Source: Bacteroidales bacterium (GTDB taxonomy: Bacteria > Bacteroidota > Bacteroidia > Bacteroidales > UBA932). From it: a stretch of 6,455 nt of DNA. Below the pieces are notes generated by a model. That model searched no databases. It saw nothing but the letters and a program-made list of their open reading frames with translations, and was not told where the DNA came from. How positions within the stretch are numbered: the stretch's first letter is position 1; the number at the start of each line of letters is the position of its first letter. Positions 1 through 6,455 of this stretch are shown piece after piece. Location: positions 1 through 6,455 of the forward strand of contig JAAXVX010000084.1 of the NCBI GenBank assembly GCA_013335275.1, given 5' to 3'. Made by a program: the position numbers and the translations under genes.

Positions 1-1005
1 TGCGGCAGCAAAGAAAGGTTGTACACACCTTCTTTCAACAGCAACCTTGAATACAAAGCAGATGGATACACTGCAGATTACCTTGGAAAAGATTTCATTA
101 AGAGGCATATAATTCTTAAGGACGATTTCGACGGCCCGGCTATTGCCACCATTGTAATGAGAGTTGTTCCCGCAAATAGTGACACGGCCGTACTCTACAT
201 TCACGGATACAGCGACTATTTCTTTCAGACAGAACTTTCGGAAAGAGTTCAGGCAGCCAACATGACATTTTATGCACTTGATCTCAGGCGCTACGGCCGT
301 TCCAAGCTTCCACACCAAATTTGGTACGATGTTAGGAATATCGCGGATTATTTCGAAGAGATAGACTCATCAATAAATATAATAAGGCGTGACGGCTACA
401 ATAATATTGTACTTATGGCCCACTCGACCGGCGGCCTTATTGCTTCTCTTTATGCCGCTTCAAAAAAAGAAGAATTGCCTGTTGTTTCGCTTGTGCTAAA
501 CAGTCCTTTTTTTGACTTTAACATGAATGGGTTTAATGAATCTGTTGGAGTTCCCATAATATCCATGTTAGGGAAACTGTTCCCGAACATGGTTGTAAAC
601 CGGAAAGTGAGTCCCGTAAACTGTATGAGTATGCACAAAAGTTACTACGGGGAGTGGAACTTTGACACGATAATGAAACCTATAAAATCTCCTCTGGTAA
701 CGGCTTCATGGGTGAGAGCAATTCACAGAGGTCAAAAACAGTTGCAAAAAGGAATTAAAATCGCCTGCCCGGTTCTGGTTATGACATCCGGCTCCAGTTC
801 AAAAGGAATGACATTTAGAAAAGAACACCTTGGAAGCGATACCGTTCTGGATGTAGAGGATATTCAGAATTATTCTAAAAAAATTGAGGGAAAAACAGAT
901 TTGATGATTTTCCCAAATGGGCTACACGACCTTGTTCTCTCACGCAAAGAGGTGAGAGACAAGGTGTATAACTCAATGTTTAAATGGATTAAAGAAGTTT
1001 CTTAA
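1..1005 (+). CDS. Alpha/beta hydrolase (serine hydrolase, S33/lysophospholipase-like), probable lipoprotein, 5' end cut by window edge
   Basis: The reading frame is open from base 1 (first codons Cys-Gly-Ser-Lys-Glu-Arg) to TAA at 1003-1005, so at least 334 residues are visible. Numbering from that Cys, the alpha/beta hydrolase signatures come in order: the oxyanion-side loop YIHGYSDY (about 66-73), DLRRYGRS (94-101), the nucleophile elbow AHSTGG with Ser142 (first Gly of GxSxG replaced by Ala), and the C-terminal GLHDLVLS with catalytic His309. The usual Asp after the PVLVM strand is absent. Asp284 in DTVLDVED is the likely acid, as I recall for some related bacterial hydrolases. A TTG at 19 could be called as a start, but the frame continues upstream. 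A first visible CGSK is what would follow a lipobox, so I infer an exported lipoprotein whose signal peptide lies just outside the window. The substrate is unknown; a lipid or carboxylic ester is plausible. The gene converges on the fumarase gene, with 17 bp of overlap. Confidence 0.85.
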   Translation, partial: CGSKERLYTPSFNSNLEYKADGYTADYLGKDFIKRHIILKDDFDGPAIATIVMRVVPANSDTAVLYIHGYSDYFFQTELSERVQAANMTFYALDLRRYGRSKLPHQIWYDVRNIADYFEEIDSSINIIRRDGYNNIVLMAHSTGGLIASLYAASKKEELPVVSLVLNSPFFDFNMNGFNESVGVPIISMLGKLFPNMVVNRKVSPVNCMSMHKSYYGEWNFDTIMKPIKSPLVTASWVRAIHRGQKQLQKGIKIACPVLVMTSGSSSKGMTFRKEHLGSDTVLDVEDIQNYSKKIEGKTDLMIFPNGLHDLVLSRKEVRDKVYNSMFKWIKEVS

Positions 1006-2605
1006 AAAAGTCGTTTCCTTTGTCGTCCACAAGAATGAATGCCGGGAAGTTTTCAACTTCAATTTTCCATATTGCCTCCATTCCAAGTTCGGGATATTCA
1101 AGAACCTCTACTTTTTTAATGCTGTCCTGTGCAAGTATTGCTGCAGGGCCTCCAATACTGCCAAGGTAGAATCCGCCATATTTTTTGCAGGCATCTGTTA
1201 CCTGCTGGCTTCTGTTTCCTTTGGCAATCATAATCATGCTACCTCCCTGGCTCTGGAAAAGGTCCACGTAAGAGTCCATGCGGCCCGCAGTTGTAGGGCC
1301 AAACGAACCGCTTGGCATTCCTTTAGGTGTTTTTGCCGGTCCTGCGTAATAAATCGGATGTTCTTTGAGATACTGAGGAAGTCCAAGACCAGCATCTATG
1401 CGCTCTTTAAGTTTCGCATGGGCGATGTCCCTTCCCACAATTATGGTTCCCCTGAGCAGCAGAAATGTTGAAACAGGATATTTTGAAAGGTCGGCCAAAA
1501 CCTCTTTCATTGGACGGTTAAGGTCTATTTTAATACCACCTTCGTGAGCGGCATTGCCTGTGCGGAATTTATCCGGAACAAGGCGGATTGGGTTTGAATC
1601 CAATGTCTCAAGCCAGATACCGTCTTTGTTTATTTTCCCCTTTACATTTCTGTCGGCGCTGCACGATACTCCCATTCCAACCGGGCAGGATGCTCCGTGT
1701 CGAGGAAGCCTTATTACTCTTATGTCGTGGGCAAAGTACTTGCCGCCGAACTGTGCTCCTATTCCCAATGACTGAGCAGCCCTGAGCAGTTTTGCCTCCA
1801 TCTCGAGGTCGCGGAAAGCGTGCCCCTCTTCACCTCCTGTTTTAGGGAGGTTATCCAGATATTTAACAGAAGCAAGTTTTACGGTTTTCATGCAGGTCTC
1901 TGCAGAAGTTCCTCCAATTACGAATGCAATATGATAAGGAGGGCATGCCGCTGTTCCAAGAGTTTTCATCTTTTCGATAAGGAACTTCTCAAGCGAAGCC
2001 GGATTCAAAAGTGCTTTTGTCTCCTGGAAAAGATAGCTTTTGTTGGCAGATCCGCCGCCTTTAGCTACAAACAAAAATTTGTATTCTCCTCCCTCGGTTG
2101 CATAAATGTCTATTTGAGCCGGAAGATTATTGCCCGAGTTTTTCTCGGTGTACATATCGAGTGCGATTGTCTGAGAATAACGCAGATTATCTGTTGTGTA
2201 TGTATCAAATACCCCGTGCGAAAGTGCCTCCTCGTCTCCTCCGCCTGTCCACACATTCTGACCTTTCTTTGCTACAATAGTGGCTGTTCCTGTATCCTGA
2301 CAAAAAGGGAGAACACCTTTTGATGCGATATCGGCATTAAGCAGCATTGTTAGAGCAACCGCCCTGTCGTTTACGCTGGCTTCCGGGTCACTCAGGATTT
2401 TTGCTACCTGTTCATTGTGCTCCGGACGAAGCATAAATGCTATATCGTGCATTGCCTGTTTTGCAAGCAGGCGCAACCCTTCCGGATTTACTTTAAGAAT
2501 ATCCTTCCCGTCAAACTTTTCTGTTGATACATAATCCTTAGTTAAAAGATGATACTTTGTTGTATCCTCTCCCAGAGGAAATGTTGCGTGAAATTTAAAA
2601 TCCAT
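989..2605 (-). CDS. fumA: Fumarate hydratase class I (iron-sulfur fumarase)
   Basis: It catalyses reversible hydration of fumarate to L-malate in the cytoplasm (TCA cycle, or the reductive branch to succinate in anaerobes), using an oxygen-labile [4Fe-4S] cluster. The protein is full length: 538 residues from ATG 2605, against 548 for E. coli FumA. The three cluster cysteines are Cys102 (FCQDTGTA), Cys221 (AACPPYH) and Cys315 (VSCSADR); their spacings of 119 and 94 residues match E. coli Cys105/224/318. By alignment with the Leishmania enzyme, Asp104, His303 (RLPRHG), Arg392 (VGRDIAHAK), Thr438 and Arg442 (GPTTAGRMD) and Lys462 (AKGN) would be the active-site residues. I chose ATG 2605 because [16 protein letters not shown] aligns with family N-termini and an A-rich leader precedes it. 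An in-frame ATG at 2653 would add 16 residues ([16 protein letters not shown]) with no leader signal or family similarity. It follows prfB, and its stop lies inside the convergent hydrolase gene. Confidence 0.96.
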   Translation of the reverse strand: MDFKFHATFPLGEDTTKYHLLTKDYVSTEKFDGKDILKVNPEGLRLLAKQAMHDIAFMLRPEHNEQVAKILSDPEASVNDRAVALTMLLNADIASKGVLPFCQDTGTATIVAKKGQNVWTGGGDEEALSHGVFDTYTTDNLRYSQTIALDMYTEKNSGNNLPAQIDIYATEGGEYKFLFVAKGGGSANKSYLFQETKALLNPASLEKFLIEKMKTLGTAACPPYHIAFVIGGTSAETCMKTVKLASVKYLDNLPKTGGEEGHAFRDLEMEAKLLRAAQSLGIGAQFGGKYFAHDIRVIRLPRHGASCPVGMGVSCSADRNVKGKINKDGIWLETLDSNPIRLVPDKFRTGNAAHEGGIKIDLNRPMKEVLADLSKYPVSTFLLLRGTIIVGRDIAHAKLKERIDAGLGLPQYLKEHPIYYAGPAKTPKGMPSGSFGPTTAGRMDSYVDLFQSQGGSMIMIAKGNRSQQVTDACKKYGGFYLGSIGGPAAILAQDSIKKVEVLEYPELGMEAIWKIEVENFPAFILVDDKGNDFFKKLL

Positions 2606-2633
2606 CTCTTTATTTTTTATATTTTTTTTGTTT
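2606..2633 (-). promoter_or_regulatory. A-rich translation leader before the fumarase start
   Basis: On the minus strand the 28 bases directly before ATG 2605 are almost all A, with a few T, C and G, and end in AAATAAAGAG. There is no proper Shine-Dalgarno hexamer. A-rich unstructured leaders are the usual initiation context in Bacteroidota. This is the main reason for preferring ATG 2605 over the in-frame ATG at 2653, whose upstream bases (TTGCCCCGATTGGT) are neither A-rich nor purine-rich. Confidence 0.55.
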
Positions 2634-2667
2634 GGGAATGCGGCAAAATCCATACCAATCGGGGCAA

Positions 2668-3754
2668 TTAACCCTGACTTCCCATAAGAAAACTCCTCAT
2701 AAATTCATTAATATCGCCATCAAGTACCGATTGAGTATCGGAAGTCTCGTAACCGGTTCTCAGGTCCTTTACCATTTTGTACGGGTGCAGGACATAACTC
2801 CTTATTTGTGAGCCCCATTCAATTTTAAGCTTTTTACCTTCGAGTTCGGCTTCCTTTTCTTTCCTTTTGCGAAGTTCAAGTTCGTACAGATGCGACTTTA
2901 GAATTCTCATTGCGTTTGCACGGTTGTCGAGCTGAGAACGGCTTTCGGTGTTCTCAACTGTAATGCCGGTAGGAAGGTGCCTTACCCGCACACCGGTCTC
3001 AACCTTGTTTACATTCTGCCCGCCTGCACCTCCGGAACGGAAGGTATCCCATTCGAGGTCTCCGGCGTTTATTTCAATAGTTATTGTATCATCAACTGCG
3101 GGATAGACATATACCGACGAAAATGTGGTTTGTCTCTTGCCCTGGGAATTAAACGGAGATATCCGCACTAGCCTGTGCACTCCGCTCTCTGCCTTCAGGT
3201 AACCATAAGCATAGTCTCCTTCAAATTCAATGGTCACAGATTTTATTCCGGCCTCGTCGCCATCTAAAAGGTCATAGATATGAACCTTATACCCGTTTCT
3301 CTCGCCCCAGCGCACATACATCCTCATTAACATTGAGGACCAGTCGTTGCTTTCCGTACCTCCTGCACCTGAATTGATTTTAAGGATGGCTCCAAGATTG
3401 TCTCCCTCGCTGCCAAGCATACTCCTCAACTCCAGATTTTCAAGCTTCTTTATTAATTCGTTATAGTGTGCAGTAACCTCTTCCTCAATAGATTCATCTT
3501 CTTTTGAAAATTCAATGAGAACTATAAGATCTTCAAGATATTTTTCAATCTCCGAAAATCCTTTTACCCAAAATCTTAGAATGGAAACTTTTTTAAGGAA
3601 CAGCTCGGCCTCTTTCGGGTCGTTCCAAAAATCGGAAGCCTGAATAGCCTCCTCATTCTTTATTAATTCTTCTTTTTTAGAACCGATGTCAAAGAGACCT
3701 CCCCAGCGAAGTAAGACGCTGCTGGATCTCTTTCGAATACTCCAGATTAATCAT
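2668..3754 (-). CDS. prfB: Peptide chain release factor 2 (RF2), expressed by programmed +1 frameshift
   Basis: RF2 recognises UGA and UAA in the ribosomal A site and triggers release of the finished peptide. The gene is in two frames: ATG 3754 to CTT 3692 (21 codons, [21 protein letters not shown]), then an in-frame TGA at 3691-3689, then the +1 frame from GAC 3690 to TAA at 2668 (340 codons). The joined product is 361 residues (E. coli RF2 is 365). In order it has a helical N-terminal domain (including ASDFWNDP), the SPF tripeptide 'anticodon' at 199-201 that marks RF2 rather than RF1 (PxT), and the catalytic GGQ at 244-246 ([12 protein letters not shown]), ending in a typical [10 protein letters not shown] and RTGYET region. 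Ser240 occupies the position of E. coli residue 246. The C-terminal frame alone could be miscalled as a 253-residue protein starting at TTG 3429; the frame is open back to 3690 and the missing part is a genuine RF2 N-terminus. It lies 24 bp after recX. The UGA makes synthesis autoregulatory. Confidence 0.96.
3688..3703 (-). promoter_or_regulatory. RF2 programmed +1 ribosomal frameshift site
   Basis: Read on the minus strand the site is GGGAGGTCTCTTTGAC: a Shine-Dalgarno-like GGAGGT at 3702-3697, two spacer bases, the slippery CUU codon at 3694-3692, the UGA at 3691-3689, then C. This is the layout of the E. coli site (AGGGGGU-AU-CUU-UGA-C), with the same spacing between the SD-like element and CUU. 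When RF2 is scarce, the UGA is read slowly, the ribosome slips from CUU to UUU, and synthesis continues with GAC. When RF2 is plentiful the ribosome terminates after 21 codons. Both reading frames on either side match RF2, so a sequencing error is an unlikely explanation. Confidence 0.95.
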
Positions 3755-3773
3755 TTCAATAATTTTTATGGTG

Positions 3774-3781
3774 CAAAGTTA
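3774..3781 (-). promoter_or_regulatory. Candidate Bacteroidota -7 promoter element for prfB
   Basis: The minus strand reads TAACTTTG here, an exact match to the TAnnTTTG -7 consensus of the primary sigma factor in Bacteroides and relatives. It overlaps the recX stop codon and lies 19 bp before the prfB ATG, which would give a very short leader. I do not see a matching -33 TTTG at the expected distance (the sequence there is GC-rich, around CTATCGGCGG), so this is a half-matching promoter only. It could give prfB and the fumarase expression independent of the upstream genes. Confidence 0.3.
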
Positions 3782-3800
3782 ACCAATTATTTTGTTAACC
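3778..3800 (+). repeat. Two GTTAACC direct repeats at the recX/prfB junction
   Basis: GTTAACC occurs at 3778-3784 and again at 3794-3800, with starts 16 bp apart. Each contains the palindrome GTTAAC. The second copy lies within the last recX codons (Val-Asn-Lys-Ile-Ile-Gly) and the first spans the recX stop and the candidate -7 element. The arrangement could be an operator, but two 7-base AT-rich words may also recur by chance. Confidence 0.3.
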
Positions 3801-4246
3801 GCCGATAGTGCCTGATCATAGTTAAAACCTCTTGAGAGCGCAAATCTTATTAGCTTCTCAGTTTTTTTTGCGCGACTCTCCTCTTTACCAATTGTTTTTT
3901 CCTTAACAGTCAGAATCTTTAAAAGTCTTTCTCCCTCCGATGTTTTGTCCAGTTCTTTTATTGCTTCTGCAATTATGCTTTGCTCTATTTTTTTACGTCT
4001 GAGCGCAAACGAAATTTTTCTGCCTCCCCATCCGGAAAGGCGGCTCTTGTCTCTTACAAAAGCCCGTGAATACCTGTTGTCGTCAACAAATTTGTCTGCC
4101 TTAAGACTCTCCAGTATCTTTTCAGCTTCTCCGGCATTAAGTTCGAATCGTTCCAGTTTTGCCAAAATATCACTTTCGCAATATTCACGCATAGAACAAA
4201 TCCGCTGCATGGCCTGCAGAGCAGAAGAGCCCCTGGCGGGGCTCAT
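3779..4246 (-). CDS. recX: RecX family regulatory protein
   Basis: RecX proteins bind RecA filaments and usually inhibit strand exchange and RecA ATPase activity, limiting recombination and the SOS response. This 155-residue product has the family's repeated three-helix modules: the first includes MREYCESDILAKLERF (about 18-33), the second holds the most diagnostic stretch, DKFVDDNRYSRAFVRDKSRLSGWGGRKISFALRRKKI (about 51-87), and the last is KTEKLIRFALSRGFNYDQALSAVNKI. The assignment is by recognition of these motifs. ATG 4246 is the only ATG, GTG or TTG between the preceding gene's stop and the conserved ALQAMQRIC helix; a later ATG at 4210 would remove part of that helix. The upstream bases are A-rich (AAAATCAAAAACATAAAAGC). 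A strong GC hairpin covers the start of the coding region. It lies 30 bp after the thioredoxin lipoprotein gene, in the same frame, and 24 bp before prfB. recA is not in this window. Confidence 0.88.
   Translation of the reverse strand: MSPARGSSALQAMQRICSMREYCESDILAKLERFELNAGEAEKILESLKADKFVDDNRYSRAFVRDKSRLSGWGGRKISFALRRKKIEQSIIAEAIKELDKTSEGERLLKILTVKEKTIGKEESRAKKTEKLIRFALSRGFNYDQALSAVNKIIG
4227..4244 (-). other. GC-rich hairpin on the recX start codon
   Basis: A perfect 7-bp inverted repeat, GAGCCCC-GCCA-GGGGCTC on the minus strand, begins at the G of the recX ATG and runs through codon 6 or so (Ser-Pro-Ala-Arg-Gly-Ser). It has a four-base loop and five G-C pairs in a row in otherwise AT-rich surroundings. 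In the recX mRNA it would place a stable stem at the point where the ribosome must load. It is not followed by a U-run on the minus strand, so it is not a terminator for the operon. Confidence 0.6.
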
Positions 4247-4276
4247 GCTTTTATGTTTTTGATTTTCCGTATCTCT

Positions 4277-5479
4277 TTATTTTTCTGCTATCAGCTCCTC
4301 AACAAAGGTATCAAATTCTTTAACAAAATTTGTATAGTGAACGCCTGTTCCGGGGCCTGAAAATCCCGAATGTATCTTTCTCACATTCCCTTTTTTGTCG
4401 ATTATTATTGTTGTGGGAAAAGCTCTGAAGTTTTCGAGTTCCGGCAATGCCTCCTTTATTTTTGAAGGAGTAAATCCGGATATAAGTACTTCGTACGGAA
4501 TCTTTGCAACGCTCACAAGTTTCATCGCTTCGGCCTTAGCTGCATCAAAACCTTCCGGACGTTCAAAAGCAAGGCACACAATCTCAAGTGACGGTTTGTA
4601 CTTTTCATAAACCCCGGCTAAAAATTTGCTTTCATCAAGACAGTTAGGACACCATGATCCGCTAATCTGTACCACAACCACCTTATTTGTAAATTGTTCG
4701 TCCTTAAGGCTCACAGCCTTGCCATCAAGATTCGGGAACGAGAAACCAAGTGTTTTGTATCCCTTTTTCATTCCGGTAATTGCATAAGCATCGGGTAACT
4801 GTGCATCTTCTTTGCGAACAGCTGTTCCCTCTTCAAGAGATTTGAAGCCGGAATACATTTTTACATTTGAAAGGGAATCATTAGAAACCATATCAGCAGT
4901 AAAAAGCCGTACAAACCCTCCGTCGAAACATGATAACATGAGCTTGTTTTCCGAAGTAACCAATCCTTCAAAAAAACGATAGTCACCGGACGGGGTTAGA
5001 AACGAACCTGTAACTTTCCCGTTTGCTTCTGCAAATTCTCCGATTATTTCATTTTCGCCAAGTTTAACGAGCCATCTGCCGGCAGCAGAGAATGACGGTG
5101 TCTGCGGCTTTTCTGTGAAACGCCAGCCTGTATTGGGAACAGCTGTCACAGGCATTGTATAGGAAGTACGGATAAAGTTGCCCGAAAGCCCCTCTTTTGT
5201 GAATCCAAGCGCGAAGCGGGAGCTGAACAAAGGCATCTCAATAAAGAGGGAGTCTCCGGACATTTTAATATCCTTAACCTCGTATCTGGACTCTCCGGTT
5301 ATAATTTCAATTGTTGTATCGGCCTGAGACATCTTAAGTTCAAAATTGAACGGAATTTCTGTTGAATCCGATGTGAGAAGAACTGCTCTCCACACTCCGG
5401 GAGTGAGCTGAGCCTTCTTTGTCCCGCACGAAGCAAGAATCAATGCGCAAATTACCAGTGGAAAAATAATTTTCTTCAT
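4277..5479 (-). CDS. TlpA-like thiol-disulfide oxidoreductase lipoprotein
   Basis: A 400-residue envelope protein with a C-terminal thioredoxin fold. Residues 1-17 form a lipoprotein signal peptide (MKKIIFPLVICALILAS) with lipidated Cys18 in LASC-G, and no Asp follows the Cys. Residues about 25-230 are beta-rich with no family I can name with confidence; they may be two diverged copies of one beta domain (about 28-120 and 134-215). Residues about 243-400 are the TlpA/AhpC-TSA type thioredoxin domain: a strand KVVVVQISGSW, active site WCPNC (Cys277 and Cys280), and the cis-Pro loop FRAFPTTIIIDKKGNV (Pro355). This suggests a membrane-anchored reductase of protein disulfides; many Bacteroidota paralogues exist and substrates are mostly unknown. 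The start is fixed by the signal peptide, and an A-rich stretch (AAACAAATAAACT) within the end of the upstream gene precedes it. It begins only 3 bp after the ATPase stop, which implies cotranscription. It is not a confirmed TlpA orthologue. Confidence 0.9.
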   Translation of the reverse strand: MKKIIFPLVICALILASCGTKKAQLTPGVWRAVLLTSDSTEIPFNFELKMSQADTTIEIITGESRYEVKDIKMSGDSLFIEMPLFSSRFALGFTKEGLSGNFIRTSYTMPVTAVPNTGWRFTEKPQTPSFSAAGRWLVKLGENEIIGEFAEANGKVTGSFLTPSGDYRFFEGLVTSENKLMLSCFDGGFVRLFTADMVSNDSLSNVKMYSGFKSLEEGTAVRKEDAQLPDAYAITGMKKGYKTLGFSFPNLDGKAVSLKDEQFTNKVVVVQISGSWCPNCLDESKFLAGVYEKYKPSLEIVCLAFERPEGFDAAKAEAMKLVSVAKIPYEVLISGFTPSKIKEALPELENFRAFPTTIIIDKKGNVRKIHSGFSGPGTGVHYTNFVKEFDTFVEELIAEK

Positions 5480-5482
5480 AGT

Positions 5483-6455
5483 TTATTTGTTTATGAGTGT
5501 TTTAATGAGTCTCACAATTTCTCCAATCCATAATACAACCGAAGTGGAGGCAATAATAATTACCCAGTCCCGGAAGCTCAAAGGTTCTGTGCGGAATGCG
5601 TCGCCGCCAAACTGAACAATTAAAATCTGGCCTACAACAATGAGCAGCGAAACGAAAACGAATCCGGGACTTTTCAGTAGTCCTTTAAATGACGATCCGC
5701 CTATTCCAAAACTTTTTGCATTGAACATGTTCCAGAATTGCAACATCACAAAAGCAGTAAAGAAAAGAGAGAGGTTATATCTTGATATCTCTCCTGCTGC
5801 ATCTGTAAGATTGAAAAGGAGCGCCAACAGCACTACAACGAAAAGCAGGCCGGTAAAAAGAATGTTCCATCTCATTGGCTTTGTTATGATAAATGCCGAT
5901 GAATCTCTTGGTTTGTCGTGCATTACCTTTGGATTGGGAGGAAGAGAAGCAAGTGCTCCTGCGGCAAAGGTGTCCATTATGAGGTTTACCCACAACATTT
6001 GTGTTACCGTAAGAGGAAGTTCATGACCAAAGATAGTACCCAGCAGAACAATAATTAGTGCAGAAAGATTTATTGTAAGCTGAAAAATTATAAACTTCTG
6101 GATGTTCTGATAAAGCGAACGCCCCCACATAACCGCAGTAGCGATTGAATTAAAGGAGTCATCCAGCAGAGTTATGTCGCTTGCCTCTTTTGCTACAGAC
6201 GTTCCTGTACCCATTGAAAGCCCCACATTGGCAAAATTAAGAGCAGGAGCATCATTTGTACCGTCGCCGGTAACTGCCACAACCTCTCCTCTTTTCTGCA
6301 AAAGCTGAACAAGCCGCTGTTTGTCGGTAGGTCTTGCACGGCACATAATCTTAAGGACAGCTACTCTTTTGAAAGCCTCTTCATCGGAAAGTTTTTCAAA
6401 GTCTACCCCTGTGATAATTGCGTCTTCGGAGTAACCCTCTTTTAATATTCCTATC
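5483..6455 (-). CDS. Calcium-translocating P-type ATPase, PMCA type (C-terminal part; N-terminus beyond window)
   Basis: This is the last 323 residues of a P2B-type Ca2+ ATPase, which exports Ca2+ from the cytoplasm using ATP. The frame is open to the right edge, so the ATG at 6346 is internal, not a start. Numbering from the first visible codon, the end of the P domain carries KIMCRARPTDKQR (35-47) and the hinge motif TGDGTNDAPAL (62-72), followed by GTSVAKEASDITLLDDSF. Six hydrophobic segments then match M5-M10: M5 (about 120-141, with Asn129), M6 NLIMDTF (Asn157 and Asp161, equivalent to the SERCA Ca2+ ligands Asn796 and Asp800), and M7-M10 up to WIGEIVRLIKTLINK. The M5 sequence TINLSA lacks the site-I Glu of SERCA, as expected for one-site PMCA pumps. 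The DKTGT phosphorylation site lies outside the window. No long regulatory tail follows M10. It heads the visible part of the operon. Confidence 0.93.
   Translation of the reverse strand, partial: IGILKEGYSEDAIITGVDFEKLSDEEAFKRVAVLKIMCRARPTDKQRLVQLLQKRGEVVAVTGDGTNDAPALNFANVGLSMGTGTSVAKEASDITLLDDSFNSIATAVMWGRSLYQNIQKFIIFQLTINLSALIIVLLGTIFGHELPLTVTQMLWVNLIMDTFAAGALASLPPNPKVMHDKPRDSSAFIITKPMRWNILFTGLLFVVVLLALLFNLTDAAGEISRYNLSLFFTAFVMLQFWNMFNAKSFGIGGSSFKGLLKSPGFVFVSLLIVVGQILIVQFGGDAFRTEPLSFRDWVIIIASTSVVLWIGEIVRLIKTLINK

Noticed and set aside
19..21. TTG at 19 as the true hydrolase start
   Set aside because: The frame is open to the window edge, the upstream codons read CGSKER, and there is no initiation signal ahead of the TTG.
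990..1010. AAGAA-GT-TTCTT inverted repeat followed by A-runs as a terminator between the convergent genes
   Set aside because: The loop would be two bases and the stem is almost all A-T, so it is too weak and cannot fold as drawn.
1820..2323. A 167-codon plus-strand open frame
   Set aside because: It lies entirely antisense to the conserved fumarase, is rich in Cys, Arg and Ser typical of shadow frames, and resembles no protein I know. The shorter plus-strand frames opposite prfB, recX, the lipoprotein and the ATPase were discarded for the same reason.
2668..3429. A truncated 253-residue RF2 or an RF2 pseudogene starting at TTG 3429
   Set aside because: The frame stays open upstream to 3690 and encodes a proper RF2 N-terminal domain. 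The UGA just before it is in a canonical frameshift site, so the gene is intact.
4227..4262. The recX-start hairpin as a plus-strand intrinsic terminator, since T-rich sequence follows on that strand
   Set aside because: No plus-strand gene ends nearby, and the T-rich stretch is explained by the A-rich leader of recX on the other strand.
6233..6240. CAAAATTA, a TAnnTTTG -7 match on the minus strand within the ATPase gene
   Set aside because: It lies in conserved coding sequence far from any gene start, and a single 6-base consensus match is expected by chance.

Overview
The window looks like chromosomal housekeeping DNA from a member of the Bacteroidota, most likely the Bacteroidales. The evidence is a PMCA-type Ca2+ P-type ATPase and a class I fumarase that both read like the Bacteroides forms, a TlpA-type thioredoxin carried on a lipoprotein (LASC-G lipobox), A-rich leaders in place of Shine-Dalgarno sites ahead of most genes, and one TAnnTTTG-type promoter element. 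I see no mobile element, CRISPR array, tRNA, rRNA or phage gene.

Layout. One plus-strand gene, a probable lipoprotein alpha/beta hydrolase, is cut by the left edge (1-1005). Everything else is on the minus strand, read from the right edge leftwards: the C-terminal third of a Ca2+-transporting ATPase (cut by the right edge, stop at 5483), a thioredoxin-fold lipoprotein (5479-4277), recX (4246-3779), prfB encoding release factor 2 (3754-2668), and a class I fumarase (2605-989). The minus-strand gaps are 3, 30, 24 and 62 bp, so these five genes are probably cotranscribed at least in part. The fumarase and hydrolase genes converge and their 3' ends overlap by 17 bp.

The most informative point is prfB. 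The long uninterrupted frame covers only the C-terminal 253 residues or, read further upstream, starts at base 3690. The true start is an ATG at 3754 in another frame. After 21 codons that frame meets an in-frame UGA inside GGGAGGU-CU-CUU-UGA-C, the classic RF2 autoregulatory +1 frameshift site. Joining the two frames gives a 361-residue RF2 of normal length, and it fills what would otherwise look like a 350-bp empty stretch.

The operon does not form one obvious pathway: calcium export, envelope thiol chemistry, control of RecA, translation termination and the TCA cycle. I found no convincing new system. The points worth a second look are a GC-rich hairpin on the recX start codon, repeated GTTAACC words at the recX/prfB junction, two in-frame ATGGATTTT starts for the fumarase, and an unrecognised, possibly duplicated beta-rich N-terminal region in the thioredoxin lipoprotein.
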